DNA of 41,327 nucleotides from Acidobacteriaceae bacterium. Its GTDB lineage: Bacteria > Acidobacteriota > Terriglobia > Bryobacterales > Bryobacteraceae. The notes beneath the pieces were generated by a model. That model saw only the letters and a program-made list of their open reading frames with translations, was not told where the DNA came from and ran no database searches. Positions within the stretch are counted from its first letter, which is position 1, and every line of letters starts with the position of its first letter. The position numbers and the translations under genes were made by a program. The stretch is from assembly GCA_020247055.1 (NCBI GenBank), contig JADCJL010000198.1:1-41327 (forward strand), in the 5' to 3' direction. Shown one piece after another: positions 41,275-41,327 of this stretch.

Positions 41275-41327
41275 TTGGCGAAGGATCACTCTTGGCCTTA
41301 CTCCGCGTCCGCCTTCCGCGGCAGGTC

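Noticed and set aside
41159-41327. Minus-strand open frame entering from the right edge
   Set aside because: It contains the inverted repeat, lacks a start in the window and shows no recognisable motif.
1-41327. CRISPR arrays, tRNA or rRNA genes
   Set aside because: No regularly spaced repeats, tRNA-like cloverleaf sequence or rRNA signature was seen on either strand.

Overview
The window is most likely a chromosomal segment of an Acidobacteriota member of the Solibacter/Bryobacter type. I infer this from three things seen together: an N-terminal regulatory domain with the LKEY…FDPR…VR…A..LR pattern (39815-40666), a choice-of-anchor-D secreted protein (25409-27595), and an exosortase with a PEP-CTERM-like protein inside a large exopolysaccharide locus. 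The taxonomic call is inference, because no rRNA or housekeeping gene is present.

Layout. Positions 1-3681 are a nest of mobile elements. A Tn5/IS4-like transposase gene on the minus strand is cut by two elements placed end to end: an intact IS1182-like element (241-1758) and a decayed IS701-like element (1763-3209). Flanking CTAG, CTAG and TTAG tetranucleotides let the interrupted gene be rejoined in frame. Positions 3778-39107 hold one very large polysaccharide locus, with every gene on the minus strand and therefore read from right to left. Positions 39815-40666 encode an orphan regulator-like protein, and the right edge has little that can be called.

Reading the locus in transcription order: a NusG/RfaH-type antiterminator (38550-39107), then an intrinsic terminator, then a promoter and dTDP-sugar genes (rmlA, rmlC-like, rmlB), a VanZ-like protein, a WbpA-like UDP-GlcNAc 6-dehydrogenase and a deacetylase-like protein. 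A second intrinsic terminator precedes a PEP-CTERM-like secreted protein. Next come the outer-membrane export protein (Wza type), three translationally coupled or closely spaced secreted proteins of unknown role, and the initiating sugar-phosphate transferase. WbpB, WbpD and WbpE homologues follow, which with WbpA would make UDP-GlcNAc3NAcA. After them are an FrhB-like iron-sulphur protein, two GT2 glycosyltransferases, a secreted beta-helix protein, a Wzx-type flippase, an acetyltransferase, a Wzy-type polymerase, a polysaccharide pyruvyl transferase, the Wzz-type chain-length protein, a separate BY-kinase, a deacetylase-GT4 fusion, a FemAB-like protein and finally the exosortase.

Together these form a nearly complete Wzx/Wzy-type exopolysaccharide system. 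Two activated sugar pathways feed a phospholipid-linked repeat unit that is decorated (acetyl, pyruvyl, deacetylation), flipped, polymerised, length-controlled by Wzz and the kinase, and exported through Wza. The exosortase and its candidate substrate would place proteins at the same surface. The least explained parts are the secreted-protein trio, the internal terminators downstream of a NusG paralogue, the two-domain deacetylase-glycosyltransferase, and the variant sorting signal.
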